This document shows, one piece after another, positions 28,799-39,489 of a DNA stretch of 64,000 nt. The stretch comes from Corynebacterium confusum (GTDB taxonomy: Bacteria; Actinomycetota; Actinomycetes; Mycobacteriales; Mycobacteriaceae). The DNA is taken from NCBI RefSeq assembly GCF_030408715.1, contig NZ_CP047202.1:1328294-1392293 (forward strand), in the 5' to 3' direction. The notes below the pieces were generated by a model. It was given only the letters and a program-made list of their open reading frames with translations. It made no database searches and had not been told where the DNA came from. The position numbers and the translations under genes were made by a program. Within the stretch, counting starts at the first letter, position 1. Every line of letters begins with the position of its first letter.

Positions 28799-30331
28799 GT
28801 GTCAGACCCCAGTTCTTGGGACAACCCGTTAAGGGATGAAAGAGACAAACGCCTACCCCGCATTGCTGGCCCCTCCGGCATGGTCATCTTCGGCGTTACC
28901 GGCGATCTGGCACGGAAAAAGCTCCTGCCGGCCATCTACGACCTGGCCAACCGCGGCCTCCTGCCGGCCGGCTTCACCCTGGTCGGCTACGGCCGCCGCG
29001 ACTGGGACAAGCAGGCGTTCGCCGACTACGTCCTTAAAGCCGTCCAAGCCGGGGCCCGCACCGAATTCCGCGAGCACGTCTGGCAGCACCTGGCTCAGGG
29101 CGTCGAGTTCGTCACGGGCGGTTTCGACGACGCCGGCTTCGACAAGCTCTCGGCCCGCCTGAGCGAGCTGGATACCGCCCGCGGTAACGGTGGAAACTGG
29201 GCCTATTACCTGTCCGTCCCGCCGGAGTTTTTCTCTAGCATCTGCCACCAGCTCGAGCGCGTCGGCATGGCTAACAGCTCCGACAACACGTGGCGCCGGG
29301 TCATCATCGAAAAGCCCTTCGGCCACGACCAGAAGTCGGCCCGGGAGCTCAACGAGGTCGTCAACGCGGTCTTCCCGGAGCAGTCGGTCTTCCGTATCGA
29401 CCACTACCTGGGCAAGGAAACGGTCCAGAACATCATGGCCCTGCGCTTCGCCAACCAAATCTTTGAGCCGATGTGGAACGCCCACTACATCGACCACGTT
29501 CAGATCACCATGGCCGAGGACATCGGGCTGGGCGGCCGCGCCGGCTACTACGACGGCATCGGCGCCGCCCGCGACGTCATCCAGAACCACCTGCTGCAGC
29601 TGCTGGCGCTAGTGGCCATGGAGGAGCCCTCCTCCTTCGAGCCGGAGGCCCTGCAGGCCGAGAAGACCAAGGTGCTGCGCGCCACGACGCCGGTGCACCC
29701 GCTGAACAAGACCACCGCCCGCGGCCAGTACACCGCCGGCTGGCAGGGCTCGGAATACGTCAAGGGCCTGCGCGAGGAGGAAGGCTTCGACCCGGAGTCG
29801 ACGACGGAGACCTACGCGGCCTGCACGCTGGAGGTCAACTCCCGCCGCTGGGGCGGCGTGCCGTTCTACCTGCGCACCGGCAAGCGCCTGGGGCGCCGCG
29901 TGACCGAGATTGCCTTGGTCTTCAAGCACGCCCCGCACCAGCCCTTCCAGAACGGCCAGGCGGATGCGCTGGGCCAGAACGCCGTGGTGATCCGCGTCCA
30001 GCCAGACGAGGGCGTGACCATGCGCTTTGGTTCCAAGGTGCCGGGCTCCACGATGGAGGTCCGCGACGTGAACATGGACTTCGCCTACGCCGAGGCTTTT
30101 ACCGAGGAATCCCCGGAGGCCTACGAGCGGCTCATCCTCGACGCGCTGCTGGACGAGTCCTCGCTCTTCCCCACCAACGAGGAAGTCGAGCTGTCCTGGG
30201 CGATCCTGGACCCCATCCTCGATTACTGGGCCGAGGCAGGCCGCCCGGACGAGTACCCGGCCGGCACCTGGGGCCCGGAGTCCGCCGACAAGATGCTGCG
30301 CCGCCGGGGTCACTCCTGGCGCCGTCCTTAA
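28799..30331 (+). CDS. zwf: Glucose-6-phosphate 1-dehydrogenase
   Basis: This enzyme oxidises glucose 6-phosphate to 6-phosphogluconolactone and makes NADPH. It has 510 residues. The nucleotide-binding loop FGVTGDLARKKLLPAIYDL is at about 31-49, and the active-site motif FRIDHYLGKETVQN near 198-211. VPFYLRTGKRLGRRVTEIALVF is the later family block. GTG 28799 follows GAAAGGA. In actinobacteria the enzyme depends on OpcA, encoded 27 bp downstream. Confidence 0.97.
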   Translation: MSDPSSWDNPLRDERDKRLPRIAGPSGMVIFGVTGDLARKKLLPAIYDLANRGLLPAGFTLVGYGRRDWDKQAFADYVLKAVQAGARTEFREHVWQHLAQGVEFVTGGFDDAGFDKLSARLSELDTARGNGGNWAYYLSVPPEFFSSICHQLERVGMANSSDNTWRRVIIEKPFGHDQKSARELNEVVNAVFPEQSVFRIDHYLGKETVQNIMALRFANQIFEPMWNAHYIDHVQITMAEDIGLGGRAGYYDGIGAARDVIQNHLLQLLALVAMEEPSSFEPEALQAEKTKVLRATTPVHPLNKTTARGQYTAGWQGSEYVKGLREEEGFDPESTTETYAACTLEVNSRRWGGVPFYLRTGKRLGRRVTEIALVFKHAPHQPFQNGQADALGQNAVVIRVQPDEGVTMRFGSKVPGSTMEVRDVNMDFAYAEAFTEESPEAYERLILDALLDESSLFPTNEEVELSWAILDPILDYWAEAGRPDEYPAGTWGPESADKMLRRRGHSWRRP

Positions 30332-30358
30332 GAGTTCGAGCGAAAAGAGACATTTGCC

Positions 30359-31291
30359 ATGATTATCCCCTTGCCAGATACCACCACGCGCGACATCTCC
30401 AAGAAGCTGGTCGAGGCCCAGGAGCACTACACGCTGACCACCGGCCGTGTGCTGACCTTGATTGTCTCCGCATACCAGGGCGATGACATCAACGTCATCC
30501 TCGACTCTATCCGGGACGCCTCCCACGAGCATCCGGCCCGCGTGCTGGTTGTCATCTCCGAGGACCCGGCGGCCGAAACCAGCCTGGACGCCGAGCTGCG
30601 CGTCGGCGGCGAGGCCGGCGCCTCCGAGATCGTCATCATGCGCCTGCACGGCGAGCTCGCTCACCAGGCTGAGGCCGTCGTCACCCCGCTGCTGCTGCCC
30701 GATACCCCGATCGTGGCCTGGTGGCCGACGCGGTACCCGGACTCGCCGGCCGAAGCCCCCATCGGCAGCCTGGCGCAGCGCCGCATCACCGATATCGCCT
30801 ATTCGGACAGCCCCACCCCGCAGATGCTCCAGCAGCTCTCCGACGGCTACCAGCCGGGCGATTCCGACATGTCCTGGGCAATGATCACCCTGTGGCGCGG
30901 CATCGTGGCTTCCGCCCTGGACCGTCTGCCGCACGAGCCAGTCGGCTCCGTGACCATCTCCGGGCCCCAGTCGCACCCGGCCGTGGATCTGGCCGCCGGC
31001 TGGCTGGCCGACCGCCTGGGCGTGGCCGTGCGCCGCGCCGCGGACGACCCGAGTCTGCACCACCACTTCCCCATCTCCAAGCTCATCTTCCACCGGGATT
31101 CCGGGGACATCAGCCTGACGGTGGTCGACCACGGCAGCGTCGAGCTGTCCGTGCCGAACTCGCCCACCTCGCTGGTGGCGCTGAGCGTGCGTTCCCAAGC
31201 CGAGGTGCTCGCCGAGGAGCTACGCCACTTGGACACCGATCAGATTTTCGCCAACGCTCTGCGCGCCCTGCCGCGCGTGAGCTACGTCTAG
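30359..31291 (+). CDS. opcA: Glucose-6-phosphate dehydrogenase assembly protein OpcA
   Basis: This 310-residue protein is needed for full Zwf activity in actinobacteria and cyanobacteria. It starts MIILPLPDTTT-like (MIIPLPDTTTRDISKKL) and contains LLLPDTPIVAWWPTRYPDSPA, a hallmark of the family, then DIAYSDSPTPQML and DLAAGWLADRLGVAVRR. It is not catalytic by itself. It lies between zwf and pgl with short gaps, so its dose follows that of the enzyme it activates. Confidence 0.95.
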   Translation: MIIPLPDTTTRDISKKLVEAQEHYTLTTGRVLTLIVSAYQGDDINVILDSIRDASHEHPARVLVVISEDPAAETSLDAELRVGGEAGASEIVIMRLHGELAHQAEAVVTPLLLPDTPIVAWWPTRYPDSPAEAPIGSLAQRRITDIAYSDSPTPQMLQQLSDGYQPGDSDMSWAMITLWRGIVASALDRLPHEPVGSVTISGPQSHPAVDLAAGWLADRLGVAVRRAADDPSLHHHFPISKLIFHRDSGDISLTVVDHGSVELSVPNSPTSLVALSVRSQAEVLAEELRHLDTDQIFANALRALPRVSYV

Positions 31292-31309
31292 AAAGGAAGG
31301 CTCGCGCAG

Positions 31310-32068
31310 ATGGTCGATATTCACCGCGTTTCGGACAAGGCTGCCCTCACCGAGCAGGCCGCACTCGATTTCATCGATCTGGTCGCCGCCTGCCAAGCGC
31401 CCGGCGGCGGACGCCACGGCGACGGGGTCGCCCGCGTGGTGCTGACCGGCGGCAGCGCCGGCATCGGGATGCTCGAGCAGCTACGCCGCTTCGCCGACGC
31501 CGCGCAGGCCCAAGGCGAGGATTTCCCGGCCTTGCAGGTGGACTGGTCCCGCGTGCACGTCTTCTTCGGCGACGAGCGCAACATGGCCATCGATGATCCC
31601 GAGTCCAACGAGGGCCAGGCCCGCGCCGCCCTGCTCGATCACGTCGACATCCCGGATTCCCACATCCACGGCTACGGCTTGGGCGAGGCCGACCTTGAGC
31701 AGGCCGCCGCGGATTACGCCGCGGTGCTAAACGAGTACGCCCCTGGCGGTTTCGACCTCCACCTTTTGGGCATGGGTGGTGAGGGCCATATCAACTCGCT
31801 TTTCCCCCACACCCCGGCGGTGCGGGAGCAGGAAAGCCTGGTGGTCGCAGTGACCGATTCCCCCAAGCCCCCGGCCGAGCGCGCCAGCCTGACCCTGCCG
31901 GCCATCCGCCGAGCTGAGCAGGTCTGGCTGCTGGTCAGCGGTCAGGAAAAGGCCGAGGCCGCCCAGCACGTCATCGACCGAGCGGACGCCCTCGAGTGGC
32001 CGGCCGCCGGCGCCCAGGGCGAGCGCGCCACCCGCCTCTACCTGGCCGACGACGCCGCCGCGCAGTAG
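31310..32068 (+). CDS. pgl: 6-phosphogluconolactonase
   Basis: Hydrolyses 6-phosphogluconolactone, the product of Zwf. It has 252 residues, the normal length. Family motifs are VVLTGGSAGIGMLEQL, the segment VHVFFGDERNMAIDDPESN, DLHLLGMGGEGHINSLFP with the catalytic-site His, and LTLPAIRRAEQVWLLVSG. AGAAAGGAAGG lies before ATG 31310. Last gene of the pentose phosphate operon, followed by a strong terminator. Confidence 0.95.
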   Translation: MVDIHRVSDKAALTEQAALDFIDLVAACQAPGGGRHGDGVARVVLTGGSAGIGMLEQLRRFADAAQAQGEDFPALQVDWSRVHVFFGDERNMAIDDPESNEGQARAALLDHVDIPDSHIHGYGLGEADLEQAAADYAAVLNEYAPGGFDLHLLGMGGEGHINSLFPHTPAVREQESLVVAVTDSPKPPAERASLTLPAIRRAEQVWLLVSGQEKAEAAQHVIDRADALEWPAAGAQGERATRLYLADDAAAQ

Positions 32069-32092
32069 CCAGGAAAGCCAGGAACTACCGCC

Positions 32093-32135
32093 AAAAGCAC
32101 CGCCTAACTGGGGATACCAGCTAGGCGGTGCTTTT
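32093..32135. terminator. Bidirectional terminator between pgl and secG
   Basis: AAAAGCACCGCCTAACTGG (32093-32111) pairs with CCAGCTAGGCGGTGCTTTT (32117-32135) apart from one mismatch, with a 5-nt loop. A- and T-runs flank both sides. It serves pgl (+) and secG (-) and shares its AAAAGCACCGCC core with 9829-9876. Confidence 0.88.
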
Positions 32136-32184
32136 TATCTGCGCGGCGTGTGCGGCGGCGCGGAAGCGCCCCGCGGACCGCGGT

Positions 32185-32418
32185 TTAGCTGTAGGCAGTG
32201 ATCAGGTTCAGGCCGATCACGCAGCCGAGCCAGATGATGACCAGCACGACGGTCACGCGGTCCAGGTTCTTTTCCACGACGGTGGAACCAGACAGGTTAG
32301 ACTGCACCCCGCCGCCGAACAGGCTAGAAAGGCCGCCGCCCTTGCCCTTGTGGAGCAGGACGAACACAGACATCAAGACTGCTGCGATAACCAGGATGAT
32401 CTGCAATGCCAGGGTCAT
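32185..32418 (-). CDS. secG: Preprotein translocase subunit SecG
   Basis: This 77-residue membrane protein of the Sec translocon has two hydrophobic helices, LQIILVIAAVLMSVFVLL and VTVVLVIIWLGCVIGLNLI. They are joined by HKGKGGGLSSLFGGGVQSNL, the characteristic SecG loop. I chose ATG 32418, with AAGGAA upstream; a longer frame to 32490 is not family-like. In C. glutamicum ppc lies between tpiA and secG; here only 184 bp separate them. Confidence 0.95.
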   Translation of the reverse strand: MTLALQIILVIAAVLMSVFVLLHKGKGGGLSSLFGGGVQSNLSGSTVVEKNLDRVTVVLVIIWLGCVIGLNLITAYS

Positions 32419-32602
32419 TAAAATTCCTTGCTTCTCGAAGAGGCCGAAAGGTCTGGGCGCCGGCCAGCAGGCGCGGTCGATGCGCGGCACGCTCCAGCGC
32501 TTTATGTACTCCGGCTAGTCTACACCACCTGCCACCATGGCAGTAGTAGCGCCCCGCCGAAGCCCCGGCACCGCAGAGGCGGCCCCGGGGCGGGTGGGTG
32601 TA

Positions 32603-33385
32603 TTAGTTGACGGCGTTGCCGGCGTTGGCCACCAGCTTGGCGAAGTCCTCGCCCACCAGGGAGGCGCCGCCGACCAAGCCGCCGTCCACGTCCGGCTGGC
32701 TGACCAGCTCGGCCGCGGAGTCGATCTTCATGCTACCGCCGTAGAGGATGCGCATCTCCTGCGCGGTCTCCTCGCCGGCCAGCTCACCCAGCACGCCGCG
32801 GATGGCGGCGCAGACTTCTTGCGCGTCGGCGGCGGAGGCAACCTTGCCGGTTCCGATAGCCCAAACCGGCTCGTAGGCCACGACGACCTTGGCCAGCTGC
32901 TCCTTGTCCAGGCCGGTCAGCGAGTTGCGCGTCTGGTTGACCACGAAGTCCACGTGGGTGCCGGCCTCACGCACGTCGAGCGGCTCGCCCACGCAGACGA
33001 TCGGACTAATGCCCTGGCTCAGTGCCGCCGCGGCCTTCTGCGCCACGGTCTCGTCCGTCTCGTAGTGGTATTGGCGCCGCTCGGAGTGGCCGACTATAGC
33101 CCAGCTAGCCCCCAGCTTGGACAGCATGTGGGCGGAGACCTCGCCGGTGAAGGCGCCGGACTCATGGCGAGAGACGTCCTGCGCGCCGTAGGTGATCTTC
33201 AGCTTGTCCCCGTCGACCAGGGTCTGGATGGTGCGCAGATCCGTGAACGGCACGAGGAAGGCCACGTCCGCCTCCTCGTAGTATTCCTTCGGCAAGGAGA
33301 AGGCGAATTTCTGCACCGAACCGATGGCCTCAATGTGGTCGAGGTTCATCTTCCAGTTGCCCGCGATAAGCGGTTTACGTGCCAT
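32603..33385 (-). CDS. tpiA: Triosephosphate isomerase
   Basis: Interconverts dihydroxyacetone phosphate and glyceraldehyde 3-phosphate. It has 260 residues. The catalytic features are [15 protein letters not shown] at the N-terminus (Asn and Lys), [11 protein letters not shown] with the electrophilic His, and [16 protein letters not shown] with the catalytic Glu. [15 protein letters not shown] and [10 protein letters not shown] form the phosphate-binding end. Third gene of the leftward gapA-pgk-tpiA group. Confidence 0.97.
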   Translation of the reverse strand: MARKPLIAGNWKMNLDHIEAIGSVQKFAFSLPKEYYEEADVAFLVPFTDLRTIQTLVDGDKLKITYGAQDVSRHESGAFTGEVSAHMLSKLGASWAIVGHSERRQYHYETDETVAQKAAAALSQGISPIVCVGEPLDVREAGTHVDFVVNQTRNSLTGLDKEQLAKVVVAYEPVWAIGTGKVASAADAQEVCAAIRGVLGELAGEETAQEMRILYGGSMKIDSAAELVSQPDVDGGLVGGASLVGEDFAKLVANAGNAVN

Positions 33386-33453
33386 GACGTGGTGGTCCTT
33401 TCTTAGGGGTTTAAACGGAGGCTGCCCGCGCGGTCACGCGGGGCGTGCGCAAG

Positions 33454-34671
33454 CTAGGCTTCGAGGACGGAAACGCCCGGCAGTTCCTTGCCTTCCAGGA
33501 ACTCCAGCGAGGCGCCGCCGCCGGTGGAGATGTGGCTGAAGCCGTCCTCGTCCAGGCCCAGAGCGCGCACAGAGGCCGCGGAGTCGCCGCCGCCGACCAC
33601 GGTGAAGGACCCGTTGGCCTTGGTGGCGTCGATGATGGCCTGGGCCACGCCGGCGGTGCCGCGGGAGAAGGCCTCCATCTCGAAAACGCCCATCGGGCCG
33701 TTCCAGAACACAGTCTTGGACTCGGCCAGCACGGAGGCGAATTCCTGGACGGTCTTCGGGCCGATGTCCAGGGACATCCAGCCCTCCGGGATCTCGGAGA
33801 CCGAGGTGGTCTCGTGCTCGGCGTCGGCGGCGAACTCGGTGGCGGAGACCAGGTCGACCGGCAGGACGATCTTGTCGCCGAAGCGCTCGAGCAGGTCGCG
33901 GCAGTTGTCAATCTGGCCCTCCTGGAGCAGGGACTTCTGCACGTTGTAGCCCTTGGCCGCGAGCAGGGTGTAGCACATTCCGCCGCCGATGATGATCTTG
34001 TCGGCCTTGCCGGCCAGCGCCTCGATGACGCCCAGCTTGTCGGAGACCTTGGCGCCGCCCAGGACGACGACGTAGGGGTGTTCCGGCTCCCTCGCCACGG
34101 TGGAAAGTACGTTCAGCTCCTTCTGGACCAGCTTGCCAGCGTAGGCCGGGAGCTTCTTGGCGACGTCGTAGACGGAGGCCTGGGCGCGGTGGACCACGCC
34201 GAAGCCATCGGAGACGAAAGCGCCATTGTCGGCGGCCAGGGCGACCAACTCAGCGGCGAAGGCTTCGCGCTCGGCCTCGTCCTTGGAAGTTTCGCGCGGG
34301 TCGAAACGGACGTTTTCCAGCAGGACGACGTCGCCGTCGTTCAGGCCGTTGGCGCGCTCGTGGGCGTCCTCGCCGCAGACATCACCAGCCAAGGCGACGT
34401 ACTGCCCCAGGGCCTCGGACAGGGCCTCCGCGACCGGAGCCAAGGAGTACTTCGGGTTGACCTCGCCCTGCGGGCGGCCCAGGTGGGCGGTCAGGATGAT
34501 CTTGGCGCCGCCGTCGACCAGCGCGCGGATGGTCGGCAGCGAAGCGGTAATGCGGCCCGGGTCCGTGATGTTTCCTTCGTCGTCCAGCGGGACGTTGAAG
34601 TCGGAGCGCACGAGCACGTGGCGGGACTCCACACCCTCGGAAAGCAGTTCGTCCAGCGTCTTGAAAGCCAT
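33454..34671 (-). CDS. pgk: Phosphoglycerate kinase
   Basis: Transfers phosphate from 1,3-bisphosphoglycerate to ADP. It has 405 residues in two lobes. [18 protein letters not shown] and [19 protein letters not shown] are the substrate-binding N-lobe motifs. [18 protein letters not shown] and [20 protein letters not shown] lie in the nucleotide lobe, and [15 protein letters not shown] with [19 protein letters not shown] end the protein. It lies between gapA and tpiA. Confidence 0.97.
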   Translation of the reverse strand: MAFKTLDELLSEGVESRHVLVRSDFNVPLDDEGNITDPGRITASLPTIRALVDGGAKIILTAHLGRPQGEVNPKYSLAPVAEALSEALGQYVALAGDVCGEDAHERANGLNDGDVVLLENVRFDPRETSKDEAEREAFAAELVALAADNGAFVSDGFGVVHRAQASVYDVAKKLPAYAGKLVQKELNVLSTVAREPEHPYVVVLGGAKVSDKLGVIEALAGKADKIIIGGGMCYTLLAAKGYNVQKSLLQEGQIDNCRDLLERFGDKIVLPVDLVSATEFAADAEHETTSVSEIPEGWMSLDIGPKTVQEFASVLAESKTVFWNGPMGVFEMEAFSRGTAGVAQAIIDATKANGSFTVVGGGDSAASVRALGLDEDGFSHISTGGGASLEFLEGKELPGVSVLEA

Positions 34672-34803
34672 AGTTTTTCCTACTCCTTTGGCGACAGTTG
34701 ATGCACCTAAAACAATACCGACCCAACGCGGGCGGCGCCGTCAGATGGGCTGGGCCTGCGGTGGGTCGGTGTCACAGAAACTAGTTCTTAGAGAAACTGT
34801 TCC

Positions 34804-36166
<1,363 letters not shown>

Positions 36167-37195
36167 CTAGCTGTCCGCGCCGGACTGGTCTTCGCCGTGC
36201 CCGGCGCCGTCCGCGTCGAAGAGATCCTCGGTGACCGCCTCGCTGGTCGACGGGATGCCCAGTTCCTCGGCCCGCTTGTCCGCCATGGACAGCAGGCGCC
36301 GGATCCGGCCGGCCACCGCGTCCTTGGTCATCGGCGGATCGGCCAGGCGGCCGAGCTCCTCCAGGGAGGCTTCGCGGTGCTGCACGCGCAGCTGACCGGC
36401 ATCCGCCAGGTGCTCCGGCACGTCGTCGCCCAGGATCTCCATCGCGCGTTCCACGCGGGCCGCCGCGGTCACGGCCGCGCGGGCCGAGCGGCGCAGGTTC
36501 GCGTCGTCGAAGTTCTGCAGGCGCTCCCCGCTCATGCGCACCTCGTTGCGCAGGCGCTTCTTTTCCCACTTCAGGCGGGTGACCTGCGCGCCCATGCGGG
36601 TCAGCAGCGCACCGATGGCGTCGCCGTCGCGCACGACCACGCGGTCAGCACCGCGGGTCTCCTTGGTCTTGACGGACAGCCCCAGGCGCCGGGCGCAGCC
36701 CACCAGGGCCAGAGCGGCCTCCTGGCACGGGCAAACGACTTCGAGCGAGGAGGACCGCCCCGGCTCGGTGAGGGAGCCGGCGGCGAGGAAGGCCCCGCGC
36801 CACGCGGCCTCGTTGTCGGCGATGGAGCCGGAAATCACCTGCGGCGGCAGGCCCACCACCGGGTGCCCGGAGCGAGTGATAAGCCCCAGGCGGCGAACCA
36901 GGTCGGGGGTACCGTCGGTGATGCGGATGTGGATGCGGGCCCGCTTATGGGCCTGGGCGGCGGTCGGGCCCACCACGTGGCTTCCCACCTTGATCCCGCA
37001 AAGCTCGTCGAGGGCCGCGATGACCCGGTCGGCCGTGTCCTGGTCGGGCAGCTGCACCTCGTACATCATGGAGCTGCCCGAGACGGTCAGCTCGCCGGCG
37101 AAACGCAAGATGGCCGCCAGCTCTGCTGCCCGCGCGCTAGTGCGGGTGCCGTGCACCGCCGTTAACTCTTTTTTCACCGCGTCGGTAAGAGTCAT
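36167..37195 (-). CDS. whiA: Sporulation/cell-division regulator WhiA
   Basis: A DNA-binding protein with a LAGLIDADG-like homing-endonuclease fold fused to a C-terminal helix-turn-helix. It is widespread in Gram-positives and linked to cell division in non-sporulators. This 342-residue form starts [36 protein letters not shown] is the LAGLIDADG-derived segment, and [20 protein letters not shown] is followed by [17 protein letters not shown] in the HTH part. An acidic 25-residue tail ([14 protein letters not shown]) makes it slightly longer than usual. Downstream of yvcK and rapZ, the standard cluster. Confidence 0.96.
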   Translation of the reverse strand: MTLTDAVKKELTAVHGTRTSARAAELAAILRFAGELTVSGSSMMYEVQLPDQDTADRVIAALDELCGIKVGSHVVGPTAAQAHKRARIHIRITDGTPDLVRRLGLITRSGHPVVGLPPQVISGSIADNEAAWRGAFLAAGSLTEPGRSSSLEVVCPCQEAALALVGCARRLGLSVKTKETRGADRVVVRDGDAIGALLTRMGAQVTRLKWEKKRLRNEVRMSGERLQNFDDANLRRSARAAVTAAARVERAMEILGDDVPEHLADAGQLRVQHREASLEELGRLADPPMTKDAVAGRIRRLLSMADKRAEELGIPSTSEAVTEDLFDADGAGHGEDQSGADS

Positions 37196-37313
37196 CTTTT
37201 ATGCCTTCCTGCCCTTTCTATCCTGCGGTGCCAGCTTCCGGCCCGCAGCACCACACCGGTTGTCGTCAGGTAATCGAAATAGAGATGAAAAATATTAAAG
37301 CAGAATGCCTATT

Positions 37314-38297
37314 CTAGCGTCCGGCCTCGAGGAAGGCGGAATGCATCCGGGAAAGCGCAGCGGACAACTTATCCGGATCGTGGACGCTGGTGGGCTGCCC
37401 ATTATCGTCCAGCCGGCAGAGGTCCGCATATTCGACCGTGGCGCCTAAGACGCGGGCGGCGCGCTGCAGGTACTCCCGCTCGCTGGGCGCGGTGAGGATC
37501 TTCTCCTCCACTAAGATTTTGTCGATCCGCAGGCCCGGGGCGTGCTGCGCCAGGACGTGGAGGTGGCGCTCCGCGGAAAACCCTTGGGTCTCCCCCGGCT
37601 CCGCGGACAGGTTGAGCACCACCACGCGCAGGGCATCGGCGGCGCTGATGGTCTCCATCAGGCGCGGGATGACCACGTGCGGCAACACGGAGGAAAACCA
37701 CGAGCCCGGCCCCAGCGTAATGAGGTCGGCCTGGCCGATGGCCTCCAACACCAGCTCGTTGACCTGCGCGTCCTCGGGGATGATCCGCACGCGGCGGACC
37801 TGGCCCGGAGTTGAGGCGACGGCCACCTGGCCGCGGACCGAGCGCACCACGCGTGGGTCCTCGTCGAGGCCCGCGACCTCGGCCTCGATTTCCAGCGGCT
37901 CGTTGACCACCGGCAGGACTCGGCCGTGCGACTCGGTCAGCTCCGCGACCTTGTCGAGGGCGGCCTGGCTATCGCCCAAAATCTCGGTCAACCCAGCGAT
38001 GAGCAGGTTGCCCAGCGCGTGCCCGGCCAGCGCCCCGTGCCCGCCGAAGCGGTGCTGGAGCGTGGTCGCCCAGAAGCGGCCCTCGTCCTCGCCGTCGGAC
38101 AGCGCCGCCAGCGCCATGCGTAGATCCCCCGGCGGGATGATCGCCAGCTCGCGGCGCAGGCGCCCGGAGGAGCCGCCGTCGTCGGCCACCGTAACGATAG
38201 CCGTCACCTTCTTGGCGCCGGTCTTCTGCGCCGCGAGCAAAGTTTGGTACAAGCCATGCCCGCCGCCCAGGCAGGCTACGTGGAAGGGATTAGACAT
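37314..38297 (-). CDS. yvcK: YvcK/CofD-family gluconeogenesis factor
   Basis: This 327-residue UDP-sugar-binding protein is linked in other bacteria to cell-envelope growth and carbon metabolism. The N-terminus has CLGGGHGLYQTLLAAQ, and VTVADDGGSSGRLRRELAIIPPGD is the CofD-type binding segment. ITLGPGSWFSSVLPHVVIPRL is also highly conserved. It lies between rapZ upstream and whiA downstream, read leftward; a 272-bp gap separates it from rapZ. Confidence 0.95.
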   Translation of the reverse strand: MSNPFHVACLGGGHGLYQTLLAAQKTGAKKVTAIVTVADDGGSSGRLRRELAIIPPGDLRMALAALSDGEDEGRFWATTLQHRFGGHGALAGHALGNLLIAGLTEILGDSQAALDKVAELTESHGRVLPVVNEPLEIEAEVAGLDEDPRVVRSVRGQVAVASTPGQVRRVRIIPEDAQVNELVLEAIGQADLITLGPGSWFSSVLPHVVIPRLMETISAADALRVVVLNLSAEPGETQGFSAERHLHVLAQHAPGLRIDKILVEEKILTAPSEREYLQRAARVLGATVEYADLCRLDDNGQPTSVHDPDKLSAALSRMHSAFLEAGR

Positions 38298-38569
38298 TGG
38301 AAAAGATCCCTGCCGCCTTTCTATGGTCTCATCGCCGGTGGCCGCGCCCTCCAGGCCCTAATGCTCAAGGCCCAGGACCGGAAGGTCGTGCAGGCCCTTG
38401 CCTAGTACTGGGGCGCGGGGCGCCCGGCCTGCTTCGGACCACCGACTCCGCGGCCGCTGTTCGCCCGCGTTGGTAGTGGGAAAATTCAGTTAGTGGGAAT
38501 GCTTGTGCTGGGACTTACTGGGGAGCATCGCTGGCTACCAGTGGCTGGGTGGCTCGATGGGCCGGTGGC
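38298..38569. other. yvcK-rapZ gap (272 bp), no gene seen
   Basis: The gap is long for this tightly packed cluster. It contains GGTGGC- and TAGTGGGAA-type short repeats (TAGTGGGAA at about 38473 and 38492) and a GC-rich middle. No open frame with family similarity and no clear terminator were seen. A promoter for yvcK-whiA may lie here. Confidence 0.4.
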
Positions 38570-39442
38570 TTAGTCCCGCTCGATATCTCTGTGCAGCACG
38601 CTCACGTCCACCTTGCCCGCCTCGCGGAGGCGGTGGGCTATCTCCTCGGCCACGGCCACGGAGCGGTGGTGCCCGCCGGTGCAGCCGACGCCGACCGTGA
38701 TGAAGTTCTTGCCTTCGTGGTGGTAGCCGGCCAGCATGGAATCCAACATCGACATAAACCGGTTGATGAACTCCTCCGCACTCGGTTGGGAGAGCACGTA
38801 ATCAGCCACCGGCGCATCCGTGCCGCGGTAGGGCCGAAGCTCGTGGACCCAGTACGGGTTAGGGAGGAAGCGCACGTCGACGACCAGGTCCGCGTCGCGC
38901 GGCGAGCCGTGCTTGAAGCCGAAGGACTCGACGGTGACGTGCTGCTTCTGGCTGCCCAGCGGCCCGAAGGAGGCCTCGATCGCGCGGCGCAGATCGTGGA
39001 CCGACAGGTTCGTGGTGTCCAGGATGATATCGGCGCGGGCGCGCACGCTCGCGATAGCGTCGCGCTCCCGGCGGATGCCCACCTTGAGGGTGTCCTCGCC
39101 CTGCAGCGGGTGGGTGCGCCGGACGGAGTCGAAGCGCCGGATCAGTACGTCGTCCCGGGCATCCATGAACAGCACGGTGGGCTGCATGTCCCGCTCGCGC
39201 AGCTGGTCGAAGGTCTCCAGCAAGGAACCGGGGAACATCCGGCTGCGCACGTCGGTGACGACGGCGACCTTGTCCACGGGCGAGTCGTCCTGGGCGCACA
39301 GCTCCAACAGCTCCACGATGAGCACCAGGGGCAGGTTGTGCGCGACGAAATAGCCCTTGTCTTCTAGGACCTTGGCCGCCGAGCTCAGCCCGCCGCCGGA
39401 CATGCCGGTCAGCAGGATGGGAGGGGTGACGAATTGTGCCAT
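38570..39442 (-). CDS. rapZ: RapZ-family nucleotide-binding protein with altered P-loop
   Basis: In E. coli RapZ is an RNA adaptor controlling glucosamine-6-phosphate synthase; its actinobacterial role is unclear. This 290-residue protein has [20 protein letters not shown] where a Walker A would be, but the usual GK[ST] lysine is Leu. The Walker B-like [16 protein letters not shown] and the C-terminal [20 protein letters not shown] are intact, and [21 protein letters not shown] is typical. Next to uvrC (upstream) and yvcK-whiA (downstream). Confidence 0.94.
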   Translation of the reverse strand: MAQFVTPPILLTGMSGGGLSSAAKVLEDKGYFVAHNLPLVLIVELLELCAQDDSPVDKVAVVTDVRSRMFPGSLLETFDQLRERDMQPTVLFMDARDDVLIRRFDSVRRTHPLQGEDTLKVGIRRERDAIASVRARADIILDTTNLSVHDLRRAIEASFGPLGSQKQHVTVESFGFKHGSPRDADLVVDVRFLPNPYWVHELRPYRGTDAPVADYVLSQPSAEEFINRFMSMLDSMLAGYHHEGKNFITVGVGCTGGHHRSVAVAEEIAHRLREAGKVDVSVLHRDIERD

Positions 39443-39489
39443 GGGGCCATTCTATCTGGTTCGCGGCCGATCCCGGCCCGTCTGGATTC

